This document shows, piece after piece, positions 9,753 to 18,710 of a stretch of 64,000 nt of DNA. The position numbers and the translations under genes were made by a program. Each line of letters begins with the position of its first letter. Positions within the stretch are counted from its first letter, which is position 1. The notes beneath the pieces are model-generated. The model worked only from the letters and a program-made list of their open reading frames with translations, was not told the DNA's origin and searched no databases. Source of the DNA: JACMLD01 sp047602295 (GTDB taxonomy: Bacteria > Bacteroidota > Bacteroidia > Chitinophagales > Chitinophagaceae); the NCBI GenBank assembly GCA_047602295.1, contig JASGHP010000001.1, forward strand, positions 2,108,001 to 2,172,000. Direction: 5' to 3'.

Positions 9753-10247
9753 ATGCAAAACCCCGACATCCCATTTATACAAATGAAGCTGGCTAATATT
9801 GGTACAGCGCTTTTCTATTGCGGTAATGATTGTCCGCTTCCTTTCTCTACCTATATCATTACAGCATTAAAAATAGACGAGAATGGTTTTGTGTGGTTTT
9901 TTGTAAACAAAGGACAACAAAAGCAGGAAAATTCGCATTCACCATTTGCAGCACAGCTAGAATTTTACAGGAAGGGTTATCCTTTTTCAATGAAAATTAG
10001 TGGTGAAGCCAGCATTGCAGAGCCAGGTGACAAGATGAACGATTTAATGGGTAAGGGAATTAATTTATCTCAAGAAGCGCTGTCCGGAATTTTGCTGGTG
10101 AAGGTAAAAATAGAAGATGTGCTGTACCGCGATTTAAAAGAACAAAACTGGATGCAGCCATTGCAACGTGCAACAGGTTGGTTTAAAAAATTATTGCAGC
10201 CAACACCAGCACCTGCAAATTGGAACCCTGCACCGGCAATGTCTTAA
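9753..10247 (+). CDS. Pyridoxamine 5'-phosphate oxidase-like (split-barrel FMN-binding) protein, tentative
   Basis: A 164-residue soluble protein. The middle part has the feel of a general-stress-protein-26 type split barrel: a start helix with PLPFSTYIITALKI, then GFVWFFVNKGQQ, then YPFSMKISGEASIAEPGD, which follow the order of strands in that family. No catalytic motif lets me go further. A second ATG at 9783 would give 154 residues; the first is kept because it sits closest to a palindrome that may be an operator. It is followed within 32 bases by a strong terminator, so it is monocistronic. The C-terminal tail is Pro/Ala rich. Family assignment is weak. Confidence 0.45.
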   Translation: MQNPDIPFIQMKLANIGTALFYCGNDCPLPFSTYIITALKIDENGFVWFFVNKGQQKQENSHSPFAAQLEFYRKGYPFSMKISGEASIAEPGDKMNDLMGKGINLSQEALSGILLVKVKIEDVLYRDLKEQNWMQPLQRATGWFKKLLQPTPAPANWNPAPAMS

Positions 10248-10278
10248 TAGTTTTAGAGTTGGCGATGGTATATATAAG

Positions 10279-10312
10279 AAAGCGACTGCATTATTATGCA
10301 GTCGCTTTTTTT
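10279..10312 (+). terminator. Rho-independent terminator of the 9753 gene
   Basis: Perfect 12-bp stem AAAGCGACTGCA / TGCAGTCGCTTT with a 6-base loop TTATTA, followed by a T run. It ends the plus-strand gene and may also serve the convergent minus-strand gene at 10322. Confidence 0.9.
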
Positions 10313-10321
10313 AGATTGTAC

Positions 10322-10531
10322 TTAAAGTGAATCTTCTTTTTGTCTTTCCTTTTTTACTTTGCCTTTTGCAGCAATTTGCGTTTGCAAATCTGCGTCATAA
10401 GGTTTTGATATGGGATGTTTACCATCTGGATTACCAAGACCGGTTGTAGGTCCGCCTTTCGCTGCAAGATCTCTTTCAGATTCATTGCTCTGGCGACCAT
10501 AGTTATTGTTGTCTGTTTTATTGTCTGGCAT
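10322..10531 (-). CDS. Small hydrophilic hypothetical protein
   Basis: 69 residues starting MPDNKTDNNNYG. I chose the ATG at 10531; an upstream in-frame start at 10570 would add a 13-residue segment of different character. The protein is highly charged and glycine/lysine rich, with a repeated (D/Q)-AAKG motif (DLAAKGGPTTG and QIAAKGKVKKE), and is probably disordered. Such proteins often belong to stress-related small families, but I recognise no named one. It converges on the terminator at 10279-10312. Confidence 0.5.
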   Translation of the reverse strand: MPDNKTDNNNYGRQSNESERDLAAKGGPTTGLGNPDGKHPISKPYDADLQTQIAAKGKVKKERQKEDSL

Positions 10532-10775
10532 AAAATGGATTTTTAATGATGAACAATAAATGTTTGCCATTTTATAGGCAGAAAAACCATGCCATGACGC
10601 AACCTGCTGTATTAAAGCCAGCCAACTTTTTTATGAGGTAATTGCTGTACAAATGGTGTGGAATGACTTTCCGCTTTGTTGGATTAACAAAAATATTTCT
10701 GAAAGCATGGCAGGGTATACTTGATAGAGCTGCAGTGAAAAATGTAATACTACGTTTGCTTCAATTTAAAATAGA

Positions 10776-11129
10776 CTAAATAAAAGAACGGATTGTTTTA
10801 AGGAAATGCGATAATTCATATGGTTTTGCAATAAAGGCTTGTGCATTGCATTCGTGTATGCTTTCTCCCATATCTACATTTGCAGAAAAAAGTATTACCG
10901 GTATATTTTTAGTTTCTTCCTGCTGTTTTATTTTTTTGCAGATATCCCTTCCGTCTGCACCACCCAATGATACATCCAGCAAAACAAGATCTGGCTGAAA
11001 GCTGTTCATATTGTTGTCTATTTCTTTCCAGTCAGATACCGCCTGCACAGAAAATCCCTGCATCTTCAATGTCATTTTAACCAGTGTTAAAATGTCAATG
11101 TCATCATCTGCTACTAAAATTTTTTTCAT
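10776..11129 (-). CDS. Stand-alone response regulator receiver
   Basis: A 117-residue single-domain CheY-like receiver. The acidic pocket is D8-D9-D10, the phosphoacceptor is D52 in LLDVSLGG, and the conserved lysine lies in FIAKPYELSHF near residue 102. There is no output domain, so it must act through a partner protein or pass phosphate on. It lies 100 bases after the histidine kinase gene on the same strand and is the last member of the TonB-YfiR-kinase-receiver set. Its likely phosphodonor is that kinase. Confidence 0.88.
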   Translation of the reverse strand: MKKILVADDDIDILTLVKMTLKMQGFSVQAVSDWKEIDNNMNSFQPDLVLLDVSLGGADGRDICKKIKQQEETKNIPVILFSANVDMGESIHECNAQAFIAKPYELSHFLKTIRSFI

Positions 11130-11229
11130 AAACTTTTATTTAACCAATTTAGAGAGCCATCAATAATTTTTTGTTATCAGCATGTACGAATTGCGGATAA
11201 ACAGATCAAACAATTAGCCAATTAACCGC

Positions 11230-12600
11230 TTAACCAACAAGCGGCAGTGAAAAATAAAATGACGAGCCTTTGTCTTCACCTTCCATCCATATTTTACCAT
11301 TGTGCCTTTCTATAATGTCTTTACAGATATACAGGCCTAACCCAAAACCTACAATATGTTTAGACACATCGCGGGTACGATAGAAGCGATCAAAAATATG
11401 TTCCCTCTCTTCTTCCGGCACACCTGTTCCCCAATCTCTTACCTGCACCTTTAATTCCTTTTCATTACAAAAACTGCTTACTACAACACTTTTTTCTTCC
11501 GGCGAGTATTTAATAGCGTTAGATAAAAGATTTACCATTACCTGTTCTATGCGCCGCCTGTCTGCCATTATCTCCAGGTCATTAAGTTTGTTGTTGCGTG
11601 TTATAATATGGGTGTTGGATAACATTTGCGCCGCTGCAATGGTTTCGTCCAATAACTGATCCATATTGAACGGTTCTTTCTCTAATTTTAATTGCCCGCT
11701 CTGTATATTGGAAACATCCAGCAGGCCTTTTATAAGCTTTTCCAGTTTGTTGGTATTTTCCAATGCCTTTTGTACAAACTGCTTATTCGGTTCCCTGTCT
11801 TCCATCACATGCATCAGTTCTATATAGCCTTTAATAGTTGTGAGTGGTGTTTTTAACTCGTGACTGGCAATGCCAATAAATTCATCTTTGCGTTGTTCAT
11901 TTTCTTTTATCCTTTGCAGCAGGTCGTTAAATACTTTTGCCAGTGTGCTTATTTCATCCTTGCCTGTATCTTTTATAGATTGATTGTAATTGCCGGTATC
12001 GCTCACTGCTTTCATAGTATTTACCACATGCAATAGCCGGCGCGAAAAATAAGTTTGGAGAAGAATGGCAATCAAAAAAGAAAATGCCAGTGCTATGGGC
12101 AAAACATACCCCACAATCCTGAATTTGGATTTGGTAAGTTCCCTTAGTTCAGATAATTCTGATTCTATAATAAGCCTGCCTGCTTTTTTATTTTTGTCTC
12201 TGATTGCATAGCTTACTAAAAGCGTTTTATCAGTATATTCAGATTCTTTAAAATTATAGCCACGCGGAATAAGTGAAGTGTCCAGTCCATTAGCCATATA
12301 GCTGGCAAACAGATGATCCTGATCGTCCAGCAGTGCCGCATAAATAATGGACGAATCATTTTTCTGCAATTCTGCTAATATGCTGCTGGCATTATCATCA
12401 TCCTGGAATTGTAAAGCGGGCAAACAGTTGATGCCAGTTGCTCTTGCCAGGCTCTTCATGCTTTCCGCTCTTCTTTCTTTATAAAAACGGATATCTGTAA
12501 TGATATAGATAGCTGAAAACACACCCAATACCATAAGGCTGGTAAATACCTGCATTAGTATTAGCTTGTTGCGAATTGATATGTCGTTTAATCTAATCAA
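11230..12600 (-). CDS. Sensor histidine kinase with periplasmic CHASE8-like domain
   Basis: A 456-residue membrane kinase. Order: transmembrane segment at about 13-33; periplasmic domain with RAESMKSLARATG...LPALQFQDDDNA and YAALLDDQDHLFASY, which matches the CHASE8 sensor pattern of YfiN-type proteins; second transmembrane segment at about 163-183; HAMP; HisKA with FIGIASHELKTPLTTIKGY (phosphohistidine near residue 246); then HATPase_c with N box NLLSNAIKYSPE and G boxes DWGTGVP and GFGLGLYIC. It lies 20 bases after the yfiR-like gene and before a lone receiver. In Pseudomonas YfiR controls a CHASE8 diguanylate cyclase; here the same sensor appears joined to a kinase. Confidence 0.88.
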   Translation of the reverse strand: MIRLNDISIRNKLILMQVFTSLMVLGVFSAIYIITDIRFYKERRAESMKSLARATGINCLPALQFQDDDNASSILAELQKNDSSIIYAALLDDQDHLFASYMANGLDTSLIPRGYNFKESEYTDKTLLVSYAIRDKNKKAGRLIIESELSELRELTKSKFRIVGYVLPIALAFSFLIAILLQTYFSRRLLHVVNTMKAVSDTGNYNQSIKDTGKDEISTLAKVFNDLLQRIKENEQRKDEFIGIASHELKTPLTTIKGYIELMHVMEDREPNKQFVQKALENTNKLEKLIKGLLDVSNIQSGQLKLEKEPFNMDQLLDETIAAAQMLSNTHIITRNNKLNDLEIMADRRRIEQVMVNLLSNAIKYSPEEKSVVVSSFCNEKELKVQVRDWGTGVPEEEREHIFDRFYRTRDVSKHIVGFGLGLYICKDIIERHNGKIWMEGEDKGSSFYFSLPLVG

Positions 12601-12620
12601 AACTTTCTTTTAGTATGCAA

Positions 12621-13193
12621 TTATTCTACCAGTTGTGCCAGCTTCAGCAATTGCGAACCTGCTTTCAGTCCAGCTGCGTTTAATGCATTCAGGTTTGTTT
12701 CAAATTTTAGTTTATCCTTTCTTATAATAAAATTGAAAGCGGTGCCTTGCTTTGCAAAACCTTCTTCTTCACTAACGGTAAGCGTACCTTTCTCCGTTTT
12801 CTCTAGTATCGCGTGTAAAGAGAAAGGCAGTTTTTGTGGTATGAATAAAATATTGGTATAGGTTATGTCTTCGGGTTTGCTAAATTGGTGAATGACAATT
12901 TTTTTGTTTTGCACTTCGTTATCGCGTGCAATTTCGTTTAATGGTGCTGTTACTGCAGATGGCCCAATAACGCCAATTACAAATTCATCTCCGGCTTTTG
13001 TGCTATCCCAATCTATGTACTTGGTAAAATTATAAATGAATGCGGCTTTCAGATTGGCTTCACGTTCCTGCTGCCCATTAGCTATTTGCGTACACAGTAA
13101 AAATAATATGCCAACCATCAGCCACCTGCAGCACCGGAAATTGCCAGCACAGCCAGTTGTTGGGTAGTATATTTTTACAATGTTGTTTTTCAT
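12621..13193 (-). CDS. YfiR-family periplasmic protein (DUF4154)
   Basis: A 190-residue exported protein. The family core starts at EREANLKAAFIYNFTKYIDW and continues with FVIGVIGPSAV, NKKIVIHQFS, TNILFIPQKL, and the GTLTVSEEEGFA...FNFIIRKDKLKFE segment, all in the order known for YfiR/DUF4154. The true start is uncertain: an ATG at 13118 would place a neat signal peptide (MVGILFLLCTQIANGQ) at the very N terminus. In Pseudomonas YfiR is a periplasmic repressor of the CHASE8 protein YfiN; here a CHASE8-like kinase is the next gene. It sits 7 bases after the TonB receptor gene, so all form one operon. Confidence 0.85.
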   Translation of the reverse strand: MKNNIVKIYYPTTGCAGNFRCCRWLMVGILFLLCTQIANGQQEREANLKAAFIYNFTKYIDWDSTKAGDEFVIGVIGPSAVTAPLNEIARDNEVQNKKIVIHQFSKPEDITYTNILFIPQKLPFSLHAILEKTEKGTLTVSEEEGFAKQGTAFNFIIRKDKLKFETNLNALNAAGLKAGSQLLKLAQLVE

Positions 13194-13200
13194 AGATAGG

Positions 13201-15321
13201 TTAAAGGCTGATTCCTATTTTAAATATACCATTTATGCCGGGTTGTTCCAGTACGGTAGCATATACAGAACCATCGGCAGTTCGAAAACCAGGATCAAGC
13301 CAATGCGTATTGAACAAATTATGTACTGCTATGCTGGCAGTAATTTTTTGTTTCAGCAATGGTTGTGTGCTGATGGTAATGTTTGTAAGAAAATAACCCG
13401 CAACCGGCCCGTATGGATCTGTTCTTGGCGAAGAACGCTTGCCTATCCAGTTTCCACTGAGGCTGAATGCAAGCAACTGTGCTGCTTTAAATGTAATGCC
13501 AGCATTGCCTTTAAATTTTGCTACGCCAGAGGTCGGGCCTTCATAAGAAGTTATCAGGTTTTTACTTCTTGCATCCTGCGTTGTAAAATTTATAAATGCA
13601 TTGATGTTTTTAGAGAAGATAATATCTGCAATAGCTTCCAACCCATTAATATTAATTAAGCCGGGGTTTTTATCGGGGTTCATGCCTGAGAGATTACCCA
13701 GGGCAATTACATCGGTTAGCTCATTGCGAAAACCGTTAAGCTGCAAACGCAAATGACTAGATACGGTGTATATCACGTTCAGCTCGTACGTTTTTATTTT
13801 TTCTTCTTTTAACTTGAAGCTGGTATTAGGCGTTTGGTATATCTCCAGGTTGGTAGGTGCACGAAAAGCAGTGCCTAATTGAAATTTAAAAGTAAGTTTA
13901 TCGGATGGTTTGTTTACAATAGCGAATCTCGGGCTAAAAGCATCGCCGAAATAACTGTTGCCATCATAACGAAATCCAAAAGTGAAATTGGTTTTGCCCA
14001 GGAGGTTTGTGTTTAAAACATACTGAAGGAAACTTCCAAAATTATTCCTGATATCATATTTTCTTTTCAAAAAAGTAGCGTGCAGGTTGGTAACGGTATC
14101 TCTGCCATCAATAAGATAAATGGTACTGTCAAATTTATAATCGCGGCCACCTGCTTCTACGTTGTCCTGGTAAAATTGTACCCCTGCTGCAATATGGTGC
14201 ATCTTAGAAGGTGTATAGTTCACCGTTAGTTCACCAGAGATCCTGTTAGAATAAGTGGCCATTGGTACACGGGTAAGCTTTGTACCATCTTGCGTAGTGT
14301 ACATGTAAGAGTCGTCACCTGTTCCTGTTTCGCGGTAAACAACCCTGCCCATCAGGTTTACTTTTTCATTGGGCTTGTATTCGTGTTGTATAAAAAAAGT
14401 GCGCAAAAAAGAATCGTCCAGGCCTGGTCTTTCTCCTCTTATATTGCTTTGCAGCGTTCCTACAACGCCTACATTGAAATTTCCCTGCGGAGGAAGGCGC
14501 AAATACGCTGTAGGGCTGTTGGCGTAAGTGCCCCATCCCATTGGTGTGCGATATGTTCTATAGCCAACAGTAGTAGTGGATTTGTCGGCTTCATAACTTA
14601 GTGAAGCATTTAGCGAATACGCTTTGTCTACAAAAGAAGCAGAATAATTAGGATCCCTGTTTTCAAAAGAAGGCCCGCGGGTGCTGAATAATGTACCTGC
14701 TATGGCAAATTCAAATTTGTCTTTTTTAAGTCCAAAATTTATTTTTTCAAAGGATGTATTGAAAGTGCCAAAGCCCTGCATGGCCTGCAATCCATTTACG
14801 GAAGACCCTTTCTTGGTAATCATATTGATAACGCCGCCAAATGCATTAGCACCATACAAAGCTGATACCGGTCCCCAAATAATTTCAACACGTTCTATAT
14901 TGTGCAGGCTGTAAGCAGGTCCTGCAAAATCGTTGCTGCCCAGGATATTATTTTCTACAATACCATCAATCATTAATAAAGCACGCAGGTTTTCTGCACC
15001 ATACATTCCCCTGAAATAAATAAGCGTAGGGGCATAACCGTTTACGTGAATCATATCAATGCCGGGTATATCCCGCAATGCATCTTCCAGTTGTTCGTAA
15101 CCTCTTTCTGCAATTTGTTGTGCAGTGATAACTGTAACAGTGGATGGTGCTTCACTGGCTGTTTGCAGGTAGCCGGTAGCAGTCACCACCTTTATATTCA
15201 TCAGGTCTTCCAGTGATAGTTCTAATAATTTATTTACGCCAGGCACAGTATCCTTCTGCGCAAAAAGAAGAATAGGGGCAAAGAAAATGAGTAGAAGGCC
15301 GGTGGCTTTTCTCAATAGCAT
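13201..15321 (-). CDS. TonB-dependent outer membrane receptor
   Basis: A 706-residue receptor with signal peptide (MLLRKATGLLLIFFAPILLFAQ). The plug domain spans about 55-165: SEAPSTVTVITAQQIAERGY, DALRDIPGIDM and YLIYFRG-type segment ending in VEIIWGPVSALYGANAFGGVINMITKK. A 22-strand barrel follows and ends in a typical Leu-terminated strand (GIFKIGISL). There is no N-terminal SusC-type carboxypeptidase-like domain, so it resembles colicin I/vitamin B12 type receptors. It heads an operon with YfiR, a kinase and a receiver, implying that ligand uptake or sensing feeds a two-component output. Ligand unknown. Confidence 0.9.
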   Translation of the reverse strand: MLLRKATGLLLIFFAPILLFAQKDTVPGVNKLLELSLEDLMNIKVVTATGYLQTASEAPSTVTVITAQQIAERGYEQLEDALRDIPGIDMIHVNGYAPTLIYFRGMYGAENLRALLMIDGIVENNILGSNDFAGPAYSLHNIERVEIIWGPVSALYGANAFGGVINMITKKGSSVNGLQAMQGFGTFNTSFEKINFGLKKDKFEFAIAGTLFSTRGPSFENRDPNYSASFVDKAYSLNASLSYEADKSTTTVGYRTYRTPMGWGTYANSPTAYLRLPPQGNFNVGVVGTLQSNIRGERPGLDDSFLRTFFIQHEYKPNEKVNLMGRVVYRETGTGDDSYMYTTQDGTKLTRVPMATYSNRISGELTVNYTPSKMHHIAAGVQFYQDNVEAGGRDYKFDSTIYLIDGRDTVTNLHATFLKRKYDIRNNFGSFLQYVLNTNLLGKTNFTFGFRYDGNSYFGDAFSPRFAIVNKPSDKLTFKFQLGTAFRAPTNLEIYQTPNTSFKLKEEKIKTYELNVIYTVSSHLRLQLNGFRNELTDVIALGNLSGMNPDKNPGLININGLEAIADIIFSKNINAFINFTTQDARSKNLITSYEGPTSGVAKFKGNAGITFKAAQLLAFSLSGNWIGKRSSPRTDPYGPVAGYFLTNITISTQPLLKQKITASIAVHNLFNTHWLDPGFRTADGSVYATVLEQPGINGIFKIGISL

Positions 15322-15928
15322 AGTTAATGGTCTGGTTGCTTTTACAAATCAAATTAATACAAATAGCCCATGCATTGTTCAAATTCCTGTGCATAGTTTT
15401 TGTGAATTGTCAAAATACTGTCTTTGTGATGGTTTTCAATACTATACTGGCCATTTTTTTCTACAACCGGTAGATTAAAATTGTTTTAATGTCGGCCCTT
15501 TTATCACCTGCCTTCCAGTGCATGGGCAAAAGATGATGACCGAATTATTGATGACGTATTAATAATGTATCAAGCTACAGCATCGTTAATACTTCATGTT
15601 TCATTTAATAAAGCATGTAAGCTTTTTGATGAATAGATTTTAATGACAGATGAGGTTGACGTTAAAATTTAAAAAATACCACTAAGTGGTAATATTGATG
15701 TCAATTGAATTCTTATACCTTCATACAACAAACAGCAAATTTTCTTTTCTTTCAAGTAACCCCTCTGGTTGAGTAGTCACACGTGATGTTGTTATAACTG
15801 TAGCTTATTGCACGTCTTTGACGGCAAGCGATCTCTTATTGCCCAATCGTAGAAAATAAACGTGCCTTCTTGAATTGTCCGTCCCCCACTTAATCGTTTA
15901 TTACTTAAACATTAATTTCCTGCGTGCC
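15322..15928. other. Intergenic region between TonB-signalling operon and eCIS operon
   Basis: 607 bases between two divergent operons; the promoters of both should lie here. The one striking element is a perfect 15-base palindrome TACCACT-A-AGTGGTA at 15677-15691, a plausible dimeric regulator site. No exact TTTG-N19-TAnnTTTG promoter was found, and no coding sequence is convincing; the ORF extension upstream of 15929 uses a TTG and adds an unlikely segment. Confidence 0.5.
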
Positions 15929-16483
15929 ATGATCTTTCCTGCCATTGATTTTATCAGACAGCAACTTGTAAACAAAGGCCTGCAGGCAGGTATTGGCAAT
16001 ATAAGTGAGATTATAAGCGACGCTGCAAATAATCCTGCCAATGCTACGGTCATTATTTCACTTATTAATATAGAGGAGGATCGCATCTCAAGGGATAATA
16101 AAAATTTTATCAGGAGAGATGGCGGCATTATATACAAGAACCCCGCCGTTCATCTGAACCTTACGCTGTTGTTTACATCATACAGAAGCACTGCTGCTTA
16201 CGGACTTTCCTTACAGGATATACAAAACGTGGTAAGCGCATTTCAACAACAATATGTGTTTGAACAAACCAGCGAACCTGCACTGGCTGCGGCTGGAATT
16301 GAGAAATTGATTTTGGAAATGGTAAGCCTAAACCTGCAACAACTGCATGAGATATGGTCTGTGTTGGGAAGCAAATACTATCCTTCAGTAGTTTATCGTA
16401 TGCGCATGGTAGTGATAGACACCATACCAGATTTAAAAGGCCCTATGATAGAAGAAATAAGAACAGACTATTCAAAAATTTAA
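15929..16483 (+). CDS. eCIS tube-terminator (cap) protein, DUF4255 / Pvc16-like
   Basis: 184 residues, beginning MIFPAIDFIRQQLVNKGLQ. The DUF4255 (Pvc16 N-terminal) pattern is clear: an N-terminal helix, ATVIISLINIEEDR strand, NPAVHLNLTLLFTSY strand, Y-x5-L-x-DIQNVVSAFQQQYVF helix-strand, and LNLQQLHEIWSVLGSKYYPSVVYRMRMVV near the end. Afp16/Pvc16 form the cap that ends the inner tube and sheath. I chose the ATG at 15929; the frame extends to a TTG at 15875 but the extra 18 residues do not fit the family. It is the first gene of the eCIS operon, 4 bases before the next gene. Confidence 0.88.
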   Translation: MIFPAIDFIRQQLVNKGLQAGIGNISEIISDAANNPANATVIISLINIEEDRISRDNKNFIRRDGGIIYKNPAVHLNLTLLFTSYRSTAAYGLSLQDIQNVVSAFQQQYVFEQTSEPALAAAGIEKLILEMVSLNLQQLHEIWSVLGSKYYPSVVYRMRMVVIDTIPDLKGPMIEEIRTDYSKI

Positions 16484-16486
16484 GCA

Positions 16487-17218
16487 ATGCCGGAATCAAC
16501 GGACATAATATATAGCAAACTGTTTTCAATACAATTTATCCATGCAGGATATGAAACACCTGTAGAAAACTTTTTTTCTCAGGGCATTTCAATAACGGCA
16601 GACAGCAGCACACAAAAAATTTTCTCAGGGTATGATTTGGGCTACCGGTTTGATGACAATGTACTCACCTGCTTTATGCGCACTTCATTGGTAAGCCCGC
16701 CTGCTGCGCAACCACGTCAGCCTTTTGTAACAATAGATAAACCATTTCAACTCCGGTTTTTGGTACACAATAGTGGAGATTTTTTAAGCAAGACTTATGT
16801 AACTGCAGCGGGCACAAAAAAGGTTTACCGTTTTTCTAACCAGGTAAACAATACCAGTGGAGCCAGTCTTTTTTTAACAACCGGCGTAGCGGCATTTGCA
16901 GGAGGCAATGATTATGATGCAGGAACCATTGTGCAGGATGGAGGCAACCTCTATGCATGTTTGCTTCCCGCACCAGCATCAGCAGGCATAGCTATTTCCA
17001 ACACCACGTATTGGAAACAATTGCAGGCAGTAGAGCAAGTAGTAAATAATGCAGACCTGCAGGATGCAACAACTGTAAATGCAGAGCAAACCTGCATGGC
17101 GGTAATAGACATTTTTAATACCGGCACCACCAATAATAGTTATCGCTTGTTTGATGGTTCCAATCAATTGTTTAATCCGGCGCCTTTGTATACCGTGCAA
17201 TTTAAAAGCAGGATGTAA
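16487..17218 (+). CDS. eCIS-associated protein of unknown role with chitin-binding-like stretch
   Basis: 243 residues, soluble, no signal peptide or membrane segment. The N-terminal half (SKLFSIQFIHAGYETPVENFF...YRFDDNVLTCFMRT) is beta rich and includes PFQLRFLVHNSGDFL. Near residues 142-178 a stretch YDAGTIVQDGGNLYACLLPA followed by TTYWKQL has the Y-x-AG-x-[IV]-V-x3-G-x-LY-A ... W spacing of small carbohydrate-binding modules of the CBM5/12 type. It lies between the cap and sheath genes, so it is probably a structural or surface part of the particle. No equivalent in the canonical Afp/PVC sets is recognised. A role in surface binding is an inference. Confidence 0.6.
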   Translation: MPESTDIIYSKLFSIQFIHAGYETPVENFFSQGISITADSSTQKIFSGYDLGYRFDDNVLTCFMRTSLVSPPAAQPRQPFVTIDKPFQLRFLVHNSGDFLSKTYVTAAGTKKVYRFSNQVNNTSGASLFLTTGVAAFAGGNDYDAGTIVQDGGNLYACLLPAPASAGIAISNTTYWKQLQAVEQVVNNADLQDATTVNAEQTCMAVIDIFNTGTTNNSYRLFDGSNQLFNPAPLYTVQFKSRM

Positions 17219-17253
17219 AAATGAATTGTTCACTCTTTTAAAAATATATCAGT

Positions 17254-18663
17254 ATGAATGAAACTTCAATTGCCACCCCCGGGGTGTATATATCAGAAAT
17301 ATCAACGCTTCCACCTTCTGTAGCACAGGTATCTACAGCTATACCTGCATTTATTGGATATACGCAACAGGCACTGGATGCCAATGGCGCTTCACTTACA
17401 GGCATCCCTACAAAAATTTATTCATTAAAAGAGTATGAACAATATTTTGGAGCCACTGCTGAAAATGAAAAAGGCATTACGGTAGATGTTGTGCAGAATA
17501 CAACACCACCGGTTTCACTTACCGCGGTTGCAAAGATTGCCACACCTTCAGTGCATATTATGTACTATGCATTGCGTCATTACTTCGACAATGGCGGCGG
17601 CCCTTGCTATATTGTTTCTGTTGGACCTACTACTACAGTGGGCGTTTCAGATACAGATTTGCAAACACAGGGACTAGAGAAACTGGAAGCTTTTGATGAA
17701 CCTACACTTTATGTTTTCCCCGAAGGGCAATCCGTTGCGCTTGCATCCGACTATTATGCATTGATTGGTTTGTCTATTGATCAATGTGCCAAATTGCAAG
17801 ACAGGTTTACCATTGTGGATGTATATGATCAAAGCGGTACAACTAATGCCAACATCACAACTTTCCGGGGAGCTGGCGGCCTTAATAAAAATACGAACCT
17901 CAACTATGCAGCGGCTTATTATCCTAACCTGAAGACAACATACGATTTTCAATATGCCGATGCAGATGTAACTGTAAATCTTACCAAGAATGGTGCAGGC
18001 AGCACGCCCACACTGGATACATTGCTAACCAGTGATAGTGTAGTGTATTATGCTGCTAAGAATGCCATCAAACAACTAAGTCCAACATTGCCACCTTCTG
18101 CTGCAATCGCAGGTGTATATGCAAGCGTAGATAACAACAGGGGCGTTTGGAAAGCACCAGCCAATGTTTCTATCAACAGCATTTATGACGTAACAGATTT
18201 TATAACTGATGATGAGCAGGGTACTATGAATATTGATGCTGGCTCTGGTAAATCTGTAAATGCCATTAGGCCATTTAATGGAAAAGGAATTCTTGTATGG
18301 GGTGCACGCACATTGGATGGCAATAGCAGTGAGTGGAAATATGTTTCTGTGCGCAGGTTTTTTATTATGGTGGAAGAATCTGTAAAAAAAGCCACCATGC
18401 AATTTGTTTTTGAACCAAACGACGCAAACACCTGGACGAAGATTAGGGCCATGATTGAAAATTACTTAACGTTATTATGGAGAGAAGGTGCATTGGCGGG
18501 TGCAAAACCAGAGCAGGCATTCTTTGTAAAATGCGGGTTGGGTCAAACCATGACAGCGCAGGATATACTGGATGGTAAACTGATTGTAGAGATTGGCATG
18601 GCAGCGGTTCGCCCGGCAGAGTTTATCATACTTCGCTTTATGCACAAGTTGCAGGAGTCATAA
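17254..18663 (+). CDS. Contractile sheath protein (Pvc2-4/Afp2-4-like)
   Basis: 469 residues. N terminus TPGVYISEISTLPPSVAQVSTAIPAFIGYT is the sheath signature, and the C-terminal domain is also diagnostic: NPIRPFNGKGI-like ...AIRPFNGKGILVWGARTL, VRRFFIMVEESVKKA, FVFEPNDANTWTKIRAMIENYLTLLWREGAL and KCGLG. Sheath subunits stack round the tube and contract to drive it through a target membrane. Only one sheath gene is present, whereas Afp and PVC carry three, so a homopolymeric sheath is expected. No chaperone-like neighbour is needed in this family. The gene is followed by the two tube genes. Confidence 0.95.
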   Translation: MNETSIATPGVYISEISTLPPSVAQVSTAIPAFIGYTQQALDANGASLTGIPTKIYSLKEYEQYFGATAENEKGITVDVVQNTTPPVSLTAVAKIATPSVHIMYYALRHYFDNGGGPCYIVSVGPTTTVGVSDTDLQTQGLEKLEAFDEPTLYVFPEGQSVALASDYYALIGLSIDQCAKLQDRFTIVDVYDQSGTTNANITTFRGAGGLNKNTNLNYAAAYYPNLKTTYDFQYADADVTVNLTKNGAGSTPTLDTLLTSDSVVYYAAKNAIKQLSPTLPPSAAIAGVYASVDNNRGVWKAPANVSINSIYDVTDFITDDEQGTMNIDAGSGKSVNAIRPFNGKGILVWGARTLDGNSSEWKYVSVRRFFIMVEESVKKATMQFVFEPNDANTWTKIRAMIENYLTLLWREGALAGAKPEQAFFVKCGLGQTMTAQDILDGKLIVEIGMAAVRPAEFIILRFMHKLQES

Positions 18664-18710
18664 ATCGGATACAGGCTTCTAATTATTTATAAAATATTAA
18701 ATCAAATACA

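Noticed and set aside
9528..9782. 84-codon minus-strand ORF in the divergent gap
   Set aside because: Overlaps the start of the 9753 gene, low-quality composition, no family features.
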